From Syntrophus sp. PtaU1.Bin005 (lineage in GTDB: Bacteria > Desulfobacterota > Syntrophia > Syntrophales > Syntrophaceae), in assembly GCA_002067745.1 (NCBI GenBank), contig MVRU01000016.1:1-47385 (forward strand): 47,385 nucleotides of DNA, read 5' to 3'. The translations under genes and the position numbers were made by a program. Below, piece after piece: positions 1 to 8,279 of this stretch. Below the pieces are notes generated by a model. That model had not been told where the DNA came from, did no database searches, and saw nothing but the letters and a program-made list of their open reading frames with translations. Numbering within the stretch: position 1 is the stretch's first letter; every line of letters starts with the position of its first letter.

Positions 1-540
1 GCCAAGGGAAATATCGGCCCCGCCTATGTCGGCGCCTTCTACGCCTATGTCTCCGGTGACGATCCCGACTCCGACGAAGAGATCGAAGGATCCAACTTCT
101 TCGGTGCCAGCGGTTACCGTTCCGGTCTGCCCACCGGCGGTTCCATCTTCGATCCCTGCCTGATCCTCTGGGGCGCATACGCCAACAAGTGGCTGGGTGA
201 CAGCACGGCGAGAGCCCTTAGTTTAGGTACCGATCATCATACCGGTGCGGTCATGGAAAATGCCCACCTCTTCCAGATTTACGGCGGTTTCAAACCGATC
301 CCCAAACTGGACGTCCAGGCCAAGCTGAGCTATGCCTTTGCCGACGAGAAGCCGGACAACTATGATGATGACGAATACGGAACGGAATTCGATCTCACCG
401 CCGCTTACAAGATTTACGACAACCTGACCTATACGGTCGGCTTCGGTTATCTGTGGGCCGGTGACATTTACAAGGGCGCCACCGACAACGATGTGGATGA
501 CACCTATCTGCTGATGCACAGACTGGATCTGAGCTTCTAA
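1..540 (+). CDS. Outer-membrane beta-barrel protein, C-terminal part (5' end outside window)
   Basis: The frame is open from base 1 to the TAA at 538-540, giving the last 179 residues of a protein whose start lies outside the window. The visible part alternates polar and aromatic residues in short strands separated by Asp/Gly-rich turns. It ends in a strand with a terminal Phe (HRLDLSF), the usual recognition signal for the BAM barrel-assembly machinery. A porin or alginate-export-like barrel is the best guess, but I do not recognise a specific family and the substrate is unknown. A strong intrinsic terminator follows 43 bases after the stop, so this is the end of its transcription unit. Confidence 0.7.
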   Translation, partial: AKGNIGPAYVGAFYAYVSGDDPDSDEEIEGSNFFGASGYRSGLPTGGSIFDPCLILWGAYANKWLGDSTARALSLGTDHHTGAVMENAHLFQIYGGFKPIPKLDVQAKLSYAFADEKPDNYDDDEYGTEFDLTAAYKIYDNLTYTVGFGYLWAGDIYKGATDNDVDDTYLLMHRLDLSF

Positions 541-583
541 GAGCAGCTTCGTTTCGGATTTCCATTGTAAAAGTTCCATTTCA

Positions 584-617
584 GCGCCCCGGGGCAATGC
601 CTCCGGGGCGCTTTTTT
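584..617 (+). terminator. Rho-independent terminator after the barrel gene
   Basis: A perfect 9-bp stem (GCGCCCCGG 584-592 with CCGGGGCGC 603-611), extended inside by GGC/GCC, is followed by six T (612-617). It separates the barrel gene from hflX. Confidence 0.9.
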
Positions 618-627
618 ATCTCCCTTC

Positions 628-654
628 TTGACCGGATCAGCACCCCATGATAAC
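628..654 (+). promoter_or_regulatory. Candidate hflX promoter
   Basis: TTGACC (628-633) and GATAAC (649-654) are 15 bases apart, a tolerable sigma-70 pair. The same stretch reads CTTGAC (627-632) and CCCCAT (643-648), which resembles a heat-shock sigma-32 promoter, but that spacing is shorter than usual. It lies directly after the upstream terminator. Confidence 0.35.
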
Positions 655-662
655 TACGTTAG

Positions 663-2378
663 GTGATAGAGAGCCCCTCTCAGCATCCTGGATCGTCCGG
701 AGACGGATGCACCTTTTGCTCACCCGAAAGGAGAAACGCGATTCAAAAAATTTACGGGAACCTCACGGGCCTGAAAGCGGTCCAACTCAAACGGCTGGAG
801 CAATTCTACCGGAGACGGGTGCCGCCTGATGCCGTCGTCACGCAGGAAATGGCCAGGCAGCTTACGGAGCTGTCCCGGGAGCTCAACCGGCAGCTTGGGG
901 TGTTGCTGAGCCGCCGCGGAGAAGTGGCCTTTGTGATCGTCGGCACACACCGGGGCATCCTGATCCCCAGCCTGGAGGGATTCCGCTCCTCTTCCGCCCG
1001 CTTCAAGGGTCTCCGTCTTGTTCACACCCACCTGAACCCCGAGCCCCTGAGCCCCGAGGACCTCAGTGACCTGGCCCTTCTTCGCCTTGATCTCATCTGT
1101 GCGGTGGAAGCCGGTCCCGATGGACTGCCGGGCTCCGTCTCCACCGCCCACCTGATTCCCGAAAACCCGGACGGCGGCTACTGGCTGATTTCTCCACCGC
1201 AACGGATATCCGATTTGAAGGCGGACTTTCTGGCCTTTATAAATGCCCTGGAGAACGAGTTTGCCCGAACCCAGCGGTCCCGGAAGGTGGATTCCGCCGA
1301 CCGGGCCATCCTGATCCGAGTTGAAACGAATCCCCTCTCCGACAGCGCGGGCTCCCTGGAAGAGCTCAAGGAACTGGCCCGGTCCTGCAGTGTGGAGGTC
1401 TTCGATACGATCCTGCAGCATCGGACGCAACTCGACCCGAAATATCTCCTCGGAAAGGGAAAACTGGCCGACGTCATCATCAAAGCCCTGCAGATGGATG
1501 CCAACCTGCTCATCTTCGACCATGAGCTGACACCCGCCCAGGTCCGTTCGCTTGCGGATTTTACGGAAATGAAAGTCATCGACCGGACACAGGTCATCCT
1601 GGACATCTTCGCCCGCCGCGCCCATAGCCGGGAGGGCAAGATCCAGGTGGAGCTGGCCCAGCTGAAATACCTTCTGCCCCGTCTGGCGACGCGCCACACG
1701 GGCATGTCCCGCCTCACCGGGGGAATCGGCGGCCGGGGACCCGGAGAAACCAAGCTGGAGATCAACCGGAGGCGGGTGCGGGAGCGGATCCAGCACCTGG
1801 AGCAGGACATCCGCAATATCGAAAAGGCCAGGGGCCAGCGGCGTCTCAGGAGGGAACGTACAGGCCTGCCCGTGATCTCCATTGTGGGCTACACCAACGC
1901 CGGAAAGTCCACCCTGCTCAACACCCTTACGAAGAGTTCCGTGTTCACCGAAGACCTTCTCTTTGCCACCCTGGACCCCAAAAGCTCACGCCTGCGCTTC
2001 CCCCGGGATGCGGAAGCCGTCATCACCGATACCGTGGGCTTCATCCGCGACCTCCCCAGCGATCTCTTTTCCGCCTTCAAGGCCACCCTGGAGGAACTCT
2101 ACGAGGCGGACATCCTCCTCCACGTCATCGACGTGAGCAATCGGAGCTTTGAAAACCATATTGCAGCGGTGGAGAAGATTCTGGAGGAAATCGGGATTTC
2201 AGGCAAGAAAACCCTGCGGGTTTTCAATAAGGCCGACCGCTTGGAGGACAAAGCCCTTCTTGAGATCCTCTGCCGGCGATTTCAGGCCGTCGCCGTTTCG
2301 GCTCTGCAGCCGGAGAGCCTCGAGCCGCTTTTGGAGCTCCTGGAGGAAATTATCTCGCCGCAAGATGCCGCCCGATGA
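663..2378 (+). CDS. hflX: GTPase HflX
   Basis: Ribosome-associated GTPase of the HflX family, which splits or rescues stalled 70S ribosomes, notably after heat shock. The order is: N-terminal HflX domain (to about residue 365), the family linker GGIGGRGPGETKLE, then the G domain with G1 GYTNAGKS (about 409-416), G3 DTVGF and G4 NKAD. The 571 residues exceed the E. coli protein (426), as in the long forms of some other bacteria. The start is doubtful. GTG at 663 is the only standard in-frame start and has no good ribosome binding site. AAAGGAG at 727-733 instead sits 7 bases before an ATT at 741, where family-like sequence (QKIYGN) begins, so a 545-residue product from ATT is possible. The 3' end overlaps convergent waaA by 29 bases. 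Confidence 0.93.
   Translation: MIESPSQHPGSSGDGCTFCSPERRNAIQKIYGNLTGLKAVQLKRLEQFYRRRVPPDAVVTQEMARQLTELSRELNRQLGVLLSRRGEVAFVIVGTHRGILIPSLEGFRSSSARFKGLRLVHTHLNPEPLSPEDLSDLALLRLDLICAVEAGPDGLPGSVSTAHLIPENPDGGYWLISPPQRISDLKADFLAFINALENEFARTQRSRKVDSADRAILIRVETNPLSDSAGSLEELKELARSCSVEVFDTILQHRTQLDPKYLLGKGKLADVIIKALQMDANLLIFDHELTPAQVRSLADFTEMKVIDRTQVILDIFARRAHSREGKIQVELAQLKYLLPRLATRHTGMSRLTGGIGGRGPGETKLEINRRRVRERIQHLEQDIRNIEKARGQRRLRRERTGLPVISIVGYTNAGKSTLLNTLTKSSVFTEDLLFATLDPKSSRLRFPRDAEAVITDTVGFIRDLPSDLFSAFKATLEELYEADILLHVIDVSNRSFENHIAAVEKILEEIGISGKKTLRVFNKADRLEDKALLEILCRRFQAVAVSALQPESLEPLLELLEEIISPQDAAR
712..733 (+). promoter_or_regulatory. Ribosome binding site of hflX, possibly masked by a hairpin
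   Basis: AAAGGAG (727-733) is the best Shine-Dalgarno sequence near the hflX start and points to ATT at 741. CCTTT (712-716) is complementary to AAAGG (727-731) across a 10-base loop, so a weak hairpin could cover the site. Confidence 0.4.
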
Positions 2379-3651
2379 GATCGGCATACCGCCGAGCCGC
2401 GCCGGCATTGGCGGCGATGGCCAGCCGGCCCTGCTCGCCCCGGCGCTTTAACTGCTCGGGATCGGCAAGGAGATAGAGCATCCGCGCCAGCAATTCCTTT
2501 TCGTCGGCAACAGAAATGCCGGCCCCTGCCTCTTCGAGAAGTGCCTTTTCCCCTTCAAAATCCTCCATTGACGGCCCGTATAAGACCACCTTCCCCCAGG
2601 CGGCCGCCTCCAGGATATTCTGCCCTCCCCGCGGGACGAGACTTCCCCCGCAATACACCACCGTGGCCAGGCTGTAGGCCTTGAACAATTCGCCGATGAC
2701 ATCCACGATCACGATGCGATTCCCCTTGCGCCGCCGTCCACCGCCCATTTCGGATACCCGGAAGATGTCCTTGAAACCGGCCTGCCGGACCAGGTCGGCC
2801 ACCGCATCCCCTCTTTCGATATGGCGGGGAACGAGGATCAGCTGGAATTCCGGATCAACCTCCAGCAGGCGCCGGTAAACGGCCAGGCAGGCGTCTTCCT
2901 CGCCTTCATGGGTGCTCCCGGCAACAAAAACAGGGCTGCCTGGCCGAATATCGAGCTTCCGGGAAATTTCCGCCCGCAGATCGTCAGAGGTCCGGGAGGC
3001 CAGGCTGTCATATTTGGCGTTGCCGAGGACCTGGACCTTTTCCCGCAAAGCGCCCAGTTCCTGCACCCTCCGGGCATCCGTTTCCGAGATCATACCCAGG
3101 CCGTCCAGCCCCTCCAGCAAGCCCTTCCAGAAAAACCGTGTTCGGCCGTAGCGGCGGAATGAACGGGGGGAGATGCGGCCATTGACCAGGACAACCTGCA
3201 CTCCCCTGGCCCTGCACTGGGTCAGAAAGTTCGGCCAGAGTTCCGTTTCCGTAGGAACGAAAACGTCGGGCCTTACACGCCTGAGCATCCTTGCCACGAC
3301 GAAGGGCAGATCCAGTGGGTAGTATATGTGAGCCGTCGCCTCTGTGACGAGGCGATCCGCCATTTCCCGGCCTGTTTCCGTACTCGTGGAAAGGACGAGA
3401 CAGGCCCGGGGATATCTCGTCCGCAGTTCGGCCATCACCGGAGCCGCTGCCGTCACTTCGCCCACGGAAACGGCGTGCATCCAGATGCGCGGGCTTCCCC
3501 CCAGGCCGGAGAAGACCTTACTGTCCGGATAAAAGCCCAGTTTGGGTCCGAGACTTTTGCGGTATTTTCCCGTAAGAACCATCCGGACGGCATAATAGGG
3601 AAGGCCGACAAGGGCGGCCAGAGGCAACAGCAGATTATAGAGAAAAATCAT
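2350..3651 (-). CDS. waaA: 3-deoxy-D-manno-octulosonic acid (KDO) transferase
   Basis: GT30-family glycosyltransferase (KdtA/WaaA) that moves KDO from CMP-KDO onto lipid A at the cytoplasmic face of the inner membrane; it is essential for LPS core synthesis. The N-terminus ([20 protein letters not shown]) is the typical membrane anchor. The Rossmann half with the conserved HAVSVGE stretch follows (about residues 55-65), and the C-terminal half carries [11 protein letters not shown]. The product is 433 residues, normal for the family. ATG at 3651 was chosen over the longer frame (3693) because GGAG lies 8 bases upstream and the family motif starts there. The 3' end overlaps convergent hflX. 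The gene diverges from rpe. Confidence 0.94.
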   Translation of the reverse strand: MIFLYNLLLPLAALVGLPYYAVRMVLTGKYRKSLGPKLGFYPDSKVFSGLGGSPRIWMHAVSVGEVTAAAPVMAELRTRYPRACLVLSTSTETGREMADRLVTEATAHIYYPLDLPFVVARMLRRVRPDVFVPTETELWPNFLTQCRARGVQVVLVNGRISPRSFRRYGRTRFFWKGLLEGLDGLGMISETDARRVQELGALREKVQVLGNAKYDSLASRTSDDLRAEISRKLDIRPGSPVFVAGSTHEGEEDACLAVYRRLLEVDPEFQLILVPRHIERGDAVADLVRQAGFKDIFRVSEMGGGRRRKGNRIVIVDVIGELFKAYSLATVVYCGGSLVPRGGQNILEAAAWGKVVLYGPSMEDFEGEKALLEEAGAGISVADEKELLARMLYLLADPEQLKRRGEQGRLAIAANAGAARRYADLIGRHLAAR

Positions 3652-3844
3652 TCTTTCAGCTCCATTCTTTCCCATGCTCACCGGGGATTTCAATCCTCGA
3701 GGCGGAATGGACGGTTTCCGCTGCTCTTCGGCGCAGCGTTCCGCCCCCGGCGGTATGCATCAGATTCCGGGTTTTCCCTTGACGGCCCCGCTGAGATGTT
3801 GTAACCCTTTTACTCAAACTCATTCAGGAATACGGTATTGCTTC

Positions 3845-4528
3845 ATGAAAAAGATAGCCCCTTCGATCCTGTCCGCCGATTTTGGTCGTCTTGGCGAAGA
3901 AATCGCCGCGGTGGAAGCCGCCGGAGCAGACTGGATTCATATCGATGTGATGGACGGCCACTTTGTCCCCAACATCACCATCGGGGCGCCGGTTGTCCAA
4001 TCCCTGCGGAAGTACACCCGGCTGCCCTTTGATGTCCACCTGATGATCGACCAACCGGAAGCCTATCTTGACGCCTTTCTAGACGCCGGCTCCGACGTTC
4101 TTACGGTTCACCTGGAAGCGGCAAATCATCTGCACCGCACGATCTCCCACATCAAGGAGCGGGGCATCCGGGCAGGCGTCTCGGTCAATCCGGCAACGCC
4201 GCTGTCCCTTCTGGAAAACATTCTCCCCGATCTGGATCTGCTCCTCATCATGACCGTAAATCCAGGATTCGGCGGACAGCAGTTTATCGACAGCATGCTG
4301 CCTAAGATCCGCAAAGCCAGGACCATGATTTCAGCCGCCGCTCCCCACGTACTGATCGAAGTGGACGGGGGGATCAACCGGGAGAACATTTCCACCGTTG
4401 CCCGAGCCGGAGCGGATGTACTGGTTGCCGGATCAGCCGTTTTTTCCAGCGATCATTACGGCCAGACCCTTGCTGCCATGCGTTCTGCGCTGAAATGCCC
4501 ACCGGATTGCGTGTTCCCGACCGCCTGA
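3845..4528 (+). CDS. rpe: Ribulose-phosphate 3-epimerase
   Basis: Interconverts D-ribulose 5-phosphate and D-xylulose 5-phosphate in the cytosolic pentose phosphate pathway. This is a TIM barrel of 227 residues, the usual size. Visible signatures are SILSADF near the start, the metal-binding [20 protein letters not shown] and the phosphate-binding EVDGG. ATG 3845 fits the family start ([13 protein letters not shown]). The frame remains open further upstream, but that extension has no family similarity. The ribosome binding site is weak. The NYN-domain gene follows after 41 bases. Confidence 0.96.
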   Translation: MKKIAPSILSADFGRLGEEIAAVEAAGADWIHIDVMDGHFVPNITIGAPVVQSLRKYTRLPFDVHLMIDQPEAYLDAFLDAGSDVLTVHLEAANHLHRTISHIKERGIRAGVSVNPATPLSLLENILPDLDLLLIMTVNPGFGGQQFIDSMLPKIRKARTMISAAAPHVLIEVDGGINRENISTVARAGADVLVAGSAVFSSDHYGQTLAAMRSALKCPPDCVFPTA

Positions 4529-4569
4529 ACTTCATGGAACCGGGAGTTTCTTCCCGTCTCTTTTCTGCC

Positions 4570-5109
4570 ATGCACATCATCATCGACGGCTATAATCTGA
4601 TCCGGCAGAGCGAAACCTTCCGCCGCTTCGAAAAGCAGAGCCTGGAAGCGGGAAGGCAGGCGCTCCTTCAGCGGGTTTCCCTGTACCGACAGCAGAAGGG
4701 ACATCGGATCACGGTTGTCTTTGACGGATGGGAAAGCGGTTCCCCTTTCGAGGAGCGGGACCGCCAGGGAGGGATCACGATCATATACTCCCGCAGGGGA
4801 GAAAAGGCCGATGATGTCATCAAGCGCATGACGTTGCACCTGGGTGAGGAAACCGTTGTTGTGACGTCGGATCGTGATGTTGCCGGGTTTGTTCTTCGTA
4901 GGGGAGCAACCGCCTTATCCTCTCCGGAGTTCGAAACGGCGATCGCCAGGGCGGCCGCTTCTGAAAAATCTCCAGCCGGTGCCGATGACCCTCCAGAAGA
5001 AACGGAGGAGGAAAATGACCGAAAATCCGGGGGCACCCGCAAGAAGGGACCGGCCCACCGGCTGTCCCGACGCGAGAAGGCAGCTCGAAGCCGCTTGAAA
5101 AAACTTTAA
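4570..5109 (+). CDS. NYN (YacP/Rae1-like) domain protein, probable endoribonuclease
   Basis: PIN-like nuclease fold of the YacP/NYN family; the best-studied member, Bacillus Rae1, cleaves mRNA on the ribosome. Visible acidic and core motifs are IIIDGYN at the N-terminus, VVFDGW, ADDVI and VVTSDRDV, together the expected metal site. The last 50 residues are charged and Lys/Arg-rich (ending RREKAARSRLKKL), probably an RNA- or ribosome-binding tail. ATG 4570 was chosen because the fold begins there; an ATG at 4534 is in frame but adds unrelated residues. It lies downstream of rpe and convergent with holA (6 bases between them). The target RNA is unknown. Confidence 0.82.
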   Translation: MHIIIDGYNLIRQSETFRRFEKQSLEAGRQALLQRVSLYRQQKGHRITVVFDGWESGSPFEERDRQGGITIIYSRRGEKADDVIKRMTLHLGEETVVVTSDRDVAGFVLRRGATALSSPEFETAIARAAASEKSPAGADDPPEETEEENDRKSGGTRKKGPAHRLSRREKAARSRLKKL

Positions 5110-5115
5110 TCCGCC

Positions 5116-6498
5116 TCAGGTCTGACAGACATCGAACACAAACCGTTCCAGCATCAGGTCGGGATCCCTTGCCGTAGATTTCATGGCGAGATCCATCGCC
5201 AATAGATCCTCAAGATGCCGCCTCAGCCGCTTTTCTGAAAAATTCTCCGAAATCCTGAGGGTGTTGAAGGCTACATAGGGGTGCTGATCCGCCAGCTCAA
5301 TATGAACGTCCCCCGTCTGCCCGGACCAGGCCTTCAGGATGGGATAAATCGACTTTGTATAACGCCCGTAATCCATCCGGGGCGAATATCCGGGCAGAGC
5401 TCCCTTGTCCCGCAACCACCTTGCATGAAGCAGCAACCGGAATTCCCGGATGAGCATGGCAAGAATCGCCAGGGGATGGCTTCCCTGATCCTTTAAACGC
5501 CGCAGGAGCACCAGCCCCTTTTCCAGGTTCTTCTCTCCAAGCGCCGCGGTCAGGTCGAAGAGTTTATCCTCCCGGGTCCGGCTGATGACTTCCTCAACAT
5601 CGGAAGCCTCGATCGTGCGGCGCTCCCCCGTATAGGTGACCAGTTTTTCCAGCGCCGCCATGGAGGTCCGCAACTGAAAGCCTGTTTTGCTTCCCAGGAC
5701 CTCCCATGCCCCGGGGGTCATTCCTTTCCCCTTTTCCGTCAGGAAAGCCTTGGCTGAATCCATCACGGTATTTTTTTGCCGTGCTTCGCCTTTCTCAACA
5801 GAAAAGTTCAACACCCGGCCCAGCTCACTGACCGCCTTGAACAGCCTTTTCCGTTTGTCCACGGTCTCTGCCGTCAAAAGGAGAACATTGCCCTCGGGAA
5901 GACCTCTGCGCAGTATACTTTCCAGAAAATCGGCGTCACTGACGGCGGCGCTTTTGCCGCCCAGCCCAAGACCTGTGCACACCTCGATTATGCGGGGCAG
6001 CCAATTCGCGCGCTCCTCACCCTGGTCTCCCTCCACCGTCTGCTGCCAGTCCTGGTTGGAAATGGCCTTCCATCCGTCCTCCCGAAAATCGTCAAGAGTC
6101 CATCCGGCAATCCCGAGAAAAGTCATGAAGTTCTTTGCAGCCTGCTGCGGGTGGGCATTCATCTGCTGGCGAATCCGCCTCACCAGATCGCTGAGCGTCT
6201 TTCGGGAATGAAAGAGTCTCGTTCGGCGGACGGCAACAACCTTTCTTCCGGGAATCAGGGGCGGGCTCAGGAGGTCTTTGCCGATCTGTTCAGGATCTTC
6301 ATCCTCGCCGTCCAGAACAAAGAGGTTTAACGTCTGATCTTCCGGAGGGAGCAGTGCGTTGACGATCTTTGAAAAGGCGTCATGAATTTCGTATTCTGCA
6401 TCACCGTAAAGCAGGTAGCAGGGCGCCGGCCGTCCCTTCTGGAGGTCGGCAAGCACTCTGCGCAGAGAATTGCCCGATTCTTCCGTTCGGATCGCCAT
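5116..6498 (-). CDS. holA: DNA polymerase III subunit delta
   Basis: Clamp-loader delta subunit, which opens the beta sliding clamp. The N-terminal region (LLYGDAEYEIHDA; LLSPPLIPGRKVVAVRR) and the central DKRKRLFKA / RTREDKLFDL stretches are typical of HolA. The 460 residues are about 110 longer than most HolA proteins. The excess is an insertion at roughly residues 110-195, between the end of the first beta sheet and LLLTAETVDKRK. GGAG lies a few bases before ATG 6498. The gene is convergent with the NYN gene and lies 20 bases downstream of the LOG-family gene on the same strand. Confidence 0.9.
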   Translation of the reverse strand: MAIRTEESGNSLRRVLADLQKGRPAPCYLLYGDAEYEIHDAFSKIVNALLPPEDQTLNLFVLDGEDEDPEQIGKDLLSPPLIPGRKVVAVRRTRLFHSRKTLSDLVRRIRQQMNAHPQQAAKNFMTFLGIAGWTLDDFREDGWKAISNQDWQQTVEGDQGEERANWLPRIIEVCTGLGLGGKSAAVSDADFLESILRRGLPEGNVLLLTAETVDKRKRLFKAVSELGRVLNFSVEKGEARQKNTVMDSAKAFLTEKGKGMTPGAWEVLGSKTGFQLRTSMAALEKLVTYTGERRTIEASDVEEVISRTREDKLFDLTAALGEKNLEKGLVLLRRLKDQGSHPLAILAMLIREFRLLLHARWLRDKGALPGYSPRMDYGRYTKSIYPILKAWSGQTGDVHIELADQHPYVAFNTLRISENFSEKRLRRHLEDLLAMDLAMKSTARDPDLMLERFVFDVCQT

Positions 6499-6518
6499 GT
6501 CTCCAGGGTAAGAAAAAA

Positions 6519-7178
6519 TTACAGGATGATGAATCGCTGAATGTACCGAACGGCTTCTTCGGGATCGTCGGTAATCCGGATAAGGTCAAGGTCTTCGGGC
6601 AGGATCATATTCTCCTTCAGCATCGTGTCGCTCATCCATTCCATCAGGCCTTTCCAGTAGGAACTTCCCAGCAGAACGACGGGAAAACTTTTGATGCGTC
6701 GAGTCTGAATGAGCGTCAACGCTTCAAAGAGTTCGTCCAATGTGCCATACCCTCCGGGAAATATCACGTAGGCCACGGCATATTTTACGAACATCACCTT
6801 GCGGATGAAGAAGTATTTGTAATCAATGCTGACATTCGAATAAGGATTCGGCTTCTGCTCAAAGGGCAAACGGATATTCATCCCCACGGATTTTCCGCCG
6901 CCTTCGGAAGCCCCCTTATTGGCTGCCTCCATCACGCCGGGTCCGCCGCCCGTGATCACGCTGAACCCCTTTTCCGCCAGGCGCCGCGACAGGTATTCCG
7001 CCTGCTGGTAGCATGAATCCCCCGGCTTGACACGCGCAGAACCGAAAATGCTGACGGCGTTTCTCAACGTGGAAAGCTCTTCGATGCTTTCTACAAATTC
7101 GGCCATAATGCGGAATATCCGCCATGATTCCTCAATCGAAAGGGCATCTACAAGATACTGCTTCTCTACCTTGGCCAT
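6519..7178 (-). CDS. LOG-family protein (TIGR00730 Rossmann fold), probable nucleotide 5'-monophosphate phosphoribohydrolase
   Basis: The two family signatures are present: GGGPGVMEAANKGA (phosphate binding) and PGGYGTLDELFE (catalytic Glu). LOG proteins cleave the N-glycosidic bond of nucleoside monophosphates; plant and some bacterial members activate cytokinins, while many bacterial ones recycle nucleotides. The substrate cannot be told from sequence. Start ATG 7178 (MAKVEKQYLVD, 219 residues) is preceded closely by GGAG; the frame stays open to 7262 but that part looks non-coding. It lies downstream of rpsU on the same strand with holA next, possibly in one transcript. Confidence 0.86.
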   Translation of the reverse strand: MAKVEKQYLVDALSIEESWRIFRIMAEFVESIEELSTLRNAVSIFGSARVKPGDSCYQQAEYLSRRLAEKGFSVITGGGPGVMEAANKGASEGGGKSVGMNIRLPFEQKPNPYSNVSIDYKYFFIRKVMFVKYAVAYVIFPGGYGTLDELFEALTLIQTRRIKSFPVVLLGSSYWKGLMEWMSDTMLKENMILPEDLDLIRITDDPEEAVRYIQRFIIL

Positions 7179-7272
7179 AAACTCCACACCATGCCGAAAT
7201 AAAGCTTTCCTGCAGGACGACAAAGGCGATTGCTCATGCGGTGAAAACCCCGCCTGCGTCATTTTTACAAAG

Positions 7273-7293
7273 ACACAATGGAAAACCCTGTGT
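7273..7293 (-). terminator. Weak hairpin after rpsU
   Basis: On the minus strand ACACA pairs with TGTGT, with an inner GG/CC pair and a TTTT loop, followed by CTTTGT. The U tract is poor, so termination is probably partial. Confidence 0.3.
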
Positions 7294-7336
7294 TCAGCCG
7301 TTACTCATCACAGCAAAGGGACGAATGAACTTCCGC

Positions 7337-7528
7337 TTACGCGCCTCTTCTTCTCTGGACCTTCGCAAAGCGGCGCCGCGCTTCAATGGCCTTCCTCTTG
7401 CGCTTTACGGATGGCTTCTCATAGGCCCTGCGGACTTTCAACTCCTTGAACAGCCCACTTTTAGAAAGCTTGTTTTTCAAAATCTTCAAGGCCTTTTCCA
7501 CATCATTGTCGAACACTTTAACTTCCAA
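7337..7528 (-). CDS. rpsU: 30S ribosomal protein S21
   Basis: Small basic ribosomal protein needed for initiation on natural mRNAs. The 63 residues (starting EVKVFDNDVEKALK after the initiator and ending in an Arg-rich tail) match the family over its full length. The start codon is TTG at 7528. The minus-strand sequence AAGGAGAT (7534-7541) is well placed for it, and no in-frame ATG lies nearby; an ATG 5 bases upstream is out of frame. Confidence 0.95.
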   Translation of the reverse strand: MEVKVFDNDVEKALKILKNKLSKSGLFKELKVRRAYEKPSVKRKRKAIEARRRFAKVQRRRGA

Positions 7529-7547
7529 ATCATATCTCCTTCTATCA

Positions 7548-7575
7548 TTTATGGATTTTCTATATATTGGTTCAA
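7548..7575 (-). promoter_or_regulatory. Candidate rpsU promoter
   Basis: Minus-strand TTGAAC (7570-7575) and CATAAA (7548-7553), 16 bases apart, lie about 20 bases upstream of the rpsU start. Both hexamers match the sigma-70 consensus only in part. Confidence 0.35.
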
Positions 7576-8279
7576 ATGATACCTCGTTAACTCCTTACTC
7601 TCCCCCGGGCTCGAGTCCCTGAATGACCGCATCTCAGGAAAAGCCCAAACAAGGGCGCGGCCACAAGAAATGTACCGGCGCGTCATTTCAGCTCCCTATC
7701 GAAGGCATGCTTTGCCGTCGATTCTGCCAACGCTTCAAGCTACGACTCGTGTCCGCCTGCAGTGCCGCTGCCATACCTTCATTGAAATTCTGGAACTGGA
7801 ATTGCGGGAAAAACAGAAGACTCTTATCTTATTTCGTTTAAGCTTCGGAGCGATGGACGGAACCTGAAATTCAATAAGACTCAAGCGTGAAAGGTGGATT
7901 CAAGACATTTAAGACAAAAAGCGGCCAACCCGCTCATATCGGTAAAAGATCTTACCGAATCAAATGCCCCATCAACTAACCCTCCGTCTCTGTTATATAA
8001 AAAAAGGGCAGCACGGATCATGATTTCTCATGCCGTAAACCACCCTTTGCTTTTACCAATATGTTTTACCACACTCCTTACTGGGCAACTCTGCCTTTAT
8101 TGAATATGAAAAACCCTTCGCAATCTTTTTAAATCATCTTTTTAACATAACGAGCGGACTTCGCAATCTTCTCTCAAAAAGGAACAGGCTAACGACAAGA
8201 TAGATGTTTTCTATACGCAATATTGCTTCAAATTGCAACCTAAAAAATTTGAGTCACCCAAAAAATATCAGCACCGCAA
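7576..8279. other. Gene-free stretch between rpsU and the GcvH-like gene
   Basis: About 700 bases without a convincing gene. Short open frames on both strands lack family resemblance and good ribosome binding sites. The half next to the GcvH-like gene (about 7900-8280) is clearly more AT-rich than its surroundings. It holds a 12-base direct repeat (CTTCGCAATCTT at 8116-8127 and 8159-8170) and a strong minus-strand terminator at 7999-8045. A non-coding RNA or a long 3' UTR on the minus strand is possible. Confidence 0.6.
7999..8045 (-). terminator. Rho-independent terminator, minus strand
   Basis: Minus-strand stem elements GGG/CCC, ACGG/CCGT and CATGA/TCATG enclose a GAAA loop (read on the minus strand), followed by seven T (7999-8005). 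It lies 235 bases after the GcvH-like stop, so it ends either that transcript or a separate RNA. Confidence 0.75.

Noticed and set aside
647-829. 60-codon plus-strand frame overlapping the hflX start
   Set aside because: Runs into hflX in another frame and shows no similarity; could be a leader peptide but nothing supports it.
720-1796. 358-codon minus-strand frame inside hflX
   Set aside because: Shadow of hflX, which has all GTPase motifs.
7623-8103. Short plus-strand frames between rpsU and the GcvH-like gene
   Set aside because: No ribosome binding sites, atypical composition, and no recognisable domain.
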